Assembly (NCBI GenBank): GCA_016280525.1
Contig: JAEEGW010000172.1
Location: forward strand, 1 to 6,742
Source: Clostridiales bacterium
GTDB taxonomy: Bacteria; Bacillota; Clostridia; Oscillospirales; CAG-272
Length of the DNA: 6,742 nt
Direction of reading: 5' to 3'
The position numbers were made by a program, and so were the translations under genes. Positions 6,097-6,742 of the stretch are shown here, one piece after another (the first letter of the stretch is position 1; every line of letters begins with the position of its first letter). The notes below the pieces were generated by a model that was not told the DNA's origin, ran no database searches, and saw nothing but the letters and a program-made list of their open reading frames with translations.

Positions 6097-6742
6097 TTGT
6101 TTGCCTTTCTCTTTTTTCTTTTGCCGCTGTCTTTAATCACTATATACGCTATAAACGCTGCCGCCGCCGCGGCGGGGATAACGAGTATAAGGACCGCCGG
6201 GAATAATTCGCTGTTCATTCTGTCCGTGCTTTCCGTATAAAGTATCACGGTATCGGGCGAAACGGCATTGCCTTTTATAATTCCGTTTTCCGGCTGCTGA
6301 GTTGTGGGATTGCGGCTGCCGTTGCTGTTGACGGTCAGCACGTTGACGGTCTTGTTGTCGTAACCTTTTATTTTAAGCTGCACGTCGTGCGCTATTGCGC
6401 CTTTTTCGTATACGAATTTCACCGCGCCTATGATCTCGTCTTCAGTTACGTTTATATTGCTTTCCGTTAATATCCTGTTGACTGTATCGTAAGTTACCGG
6501 CGTTACCTGTATGGCGCCGTTTTCTTTCGTTACGGTTATTGATTCTATTCCGTTTATCTTCGTACAGTCAAGCTCCGTTTCTTTTATTTCCGTGTCGTTT
6601 GGCTTATCGTTTTCGTCGGGGTCGGTCGGCTGGCCGGATCTTTCTCTTACGGTTATATAAAACGTTTTTTCATAGTCTCCGTCAGACAAACCGTTTTTGA
6701 CGGTCGCTTTTAACGTGACCGTACCGGGCTTGTACGCGGTTA
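6093..6742 (-). CDS. Surface protein with Ig-like domain and C-terminal membrane anchor, 5'-partial
   Basis: The frame stays open to the window edge, so the start lies beyond 6742; a TTG at 6687-6689 is an unlikely internal start. The first visible residues (TAYKPGTVTLKATVKNGLSDGDYEKTFYITVRE) match the end of a bacterial Ig-like (Big-type) domain, with its GTVTLKATV and FYITV strands. Then comes a short Pro/Asp/Glu/Asn linker (about 6600-6640) and a region of about 100 residues with alternating beta-like sequence that I do not recognise. A single transmembrane segment (LFPAVLILVIPAAAAAAFIAYIVI, bases 6135-6206) is followed by a Lys/Arg-rich tail ending RKKRKANK. This is a type I topology: extracellular domains, C-terminal anchor. 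No LPXTG motif is present. It is the most upstream visible gene of the operon and its stop overlaps the yjbQ start. The partner or ligand is unknown. Confidence 0.85.
   Translation of the reverse strand, partial: TAYKPGTVTLKATVKNGLSDGDYEKTFYITVRERSGQPTDPDENDKPNDTEIKETELDCTKINGIESITVTKENGAIQVTPVTYDTVNRILTESNINVTEDEIIGAVKFVYEKGAIAHDVQLKIKGYDNKTVNVLTVNSNGSRNPTTQQPENGIIKGNAVSPDTVILYTESTDRMNSELFPAVLILVIPAAAAAAFIAYIVIKDSGKRKKRKANK

Overview
The window looks like a contig from a low-to-mid GC anaerobic Firmicute, probably a gut Clostridia (Oscillospirales-like) genome. This is inferred from gene content: a BspA-type leucine-rich-repeat protein, a long XRE regulator, a Clostridia-style YjbQ and MTA/SAH nucleosidase, and an Ig-like membrane-anchored surface protein. 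No rRNA, tRNA, CRISPR array, transposase or phage gene is visible, so the taxonomy is not certain.

Layout. Positions 1-1323 (+) hold the 3' part of a GC-rich LRR_5/BspA-like protein gene that enters from the left and ends at a clear intrinsic terminator. Positions 1380-1510 are intergenic and contain a long, nearly perfect hairpin. Positions 1511-2632 (-) encode a 373-residue XRE-family regulator, convergent with the LRR gene. Upstream of it is a recognisable promoter, with a perfect 14-bp palindrome at the expected transcription start. Positions 2633-2994 have no gene but carry several overlapping inverted repeats and a terminator-like hairpin. Positions 2995-6742 (-) form a tightly packed operon of four genes in this transcription order: a C-terminally anchored surface protein (5' end outside the window), YjbQ, MTA/SAH nucleosidase (mtnN), and a 664-residue protein of unrecognised family whose C-terminal half resembles an alpha/alpha toroid.

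How the genes work together. Two operon junctions are ATGA overlaps. At the third, the YjbQ stop lies 1 base before the best mtnN start. Co-transcription and translational coupling are therefore likely. MtnN would recycle the nucleoside by-products of S-adenosylmethionine chemistry. YjbQ is known only for a weak thiamine-phosphate synthase activity, and here it has Asn where most relatives have a conserved His. No pathway joining these to the 664-residue protein can be read from the sequence.

The most striking larger pattern is a mosaic of base and codon composition in three blocks: LRR gene, regulator, operon. The first switch falls on the hairpin at 1451-1495, and the second lies in the intergenic region ending in the hairpin at 2947-2978. 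This could reflect horizontal transfer or an assembly join at dispersed repeats.
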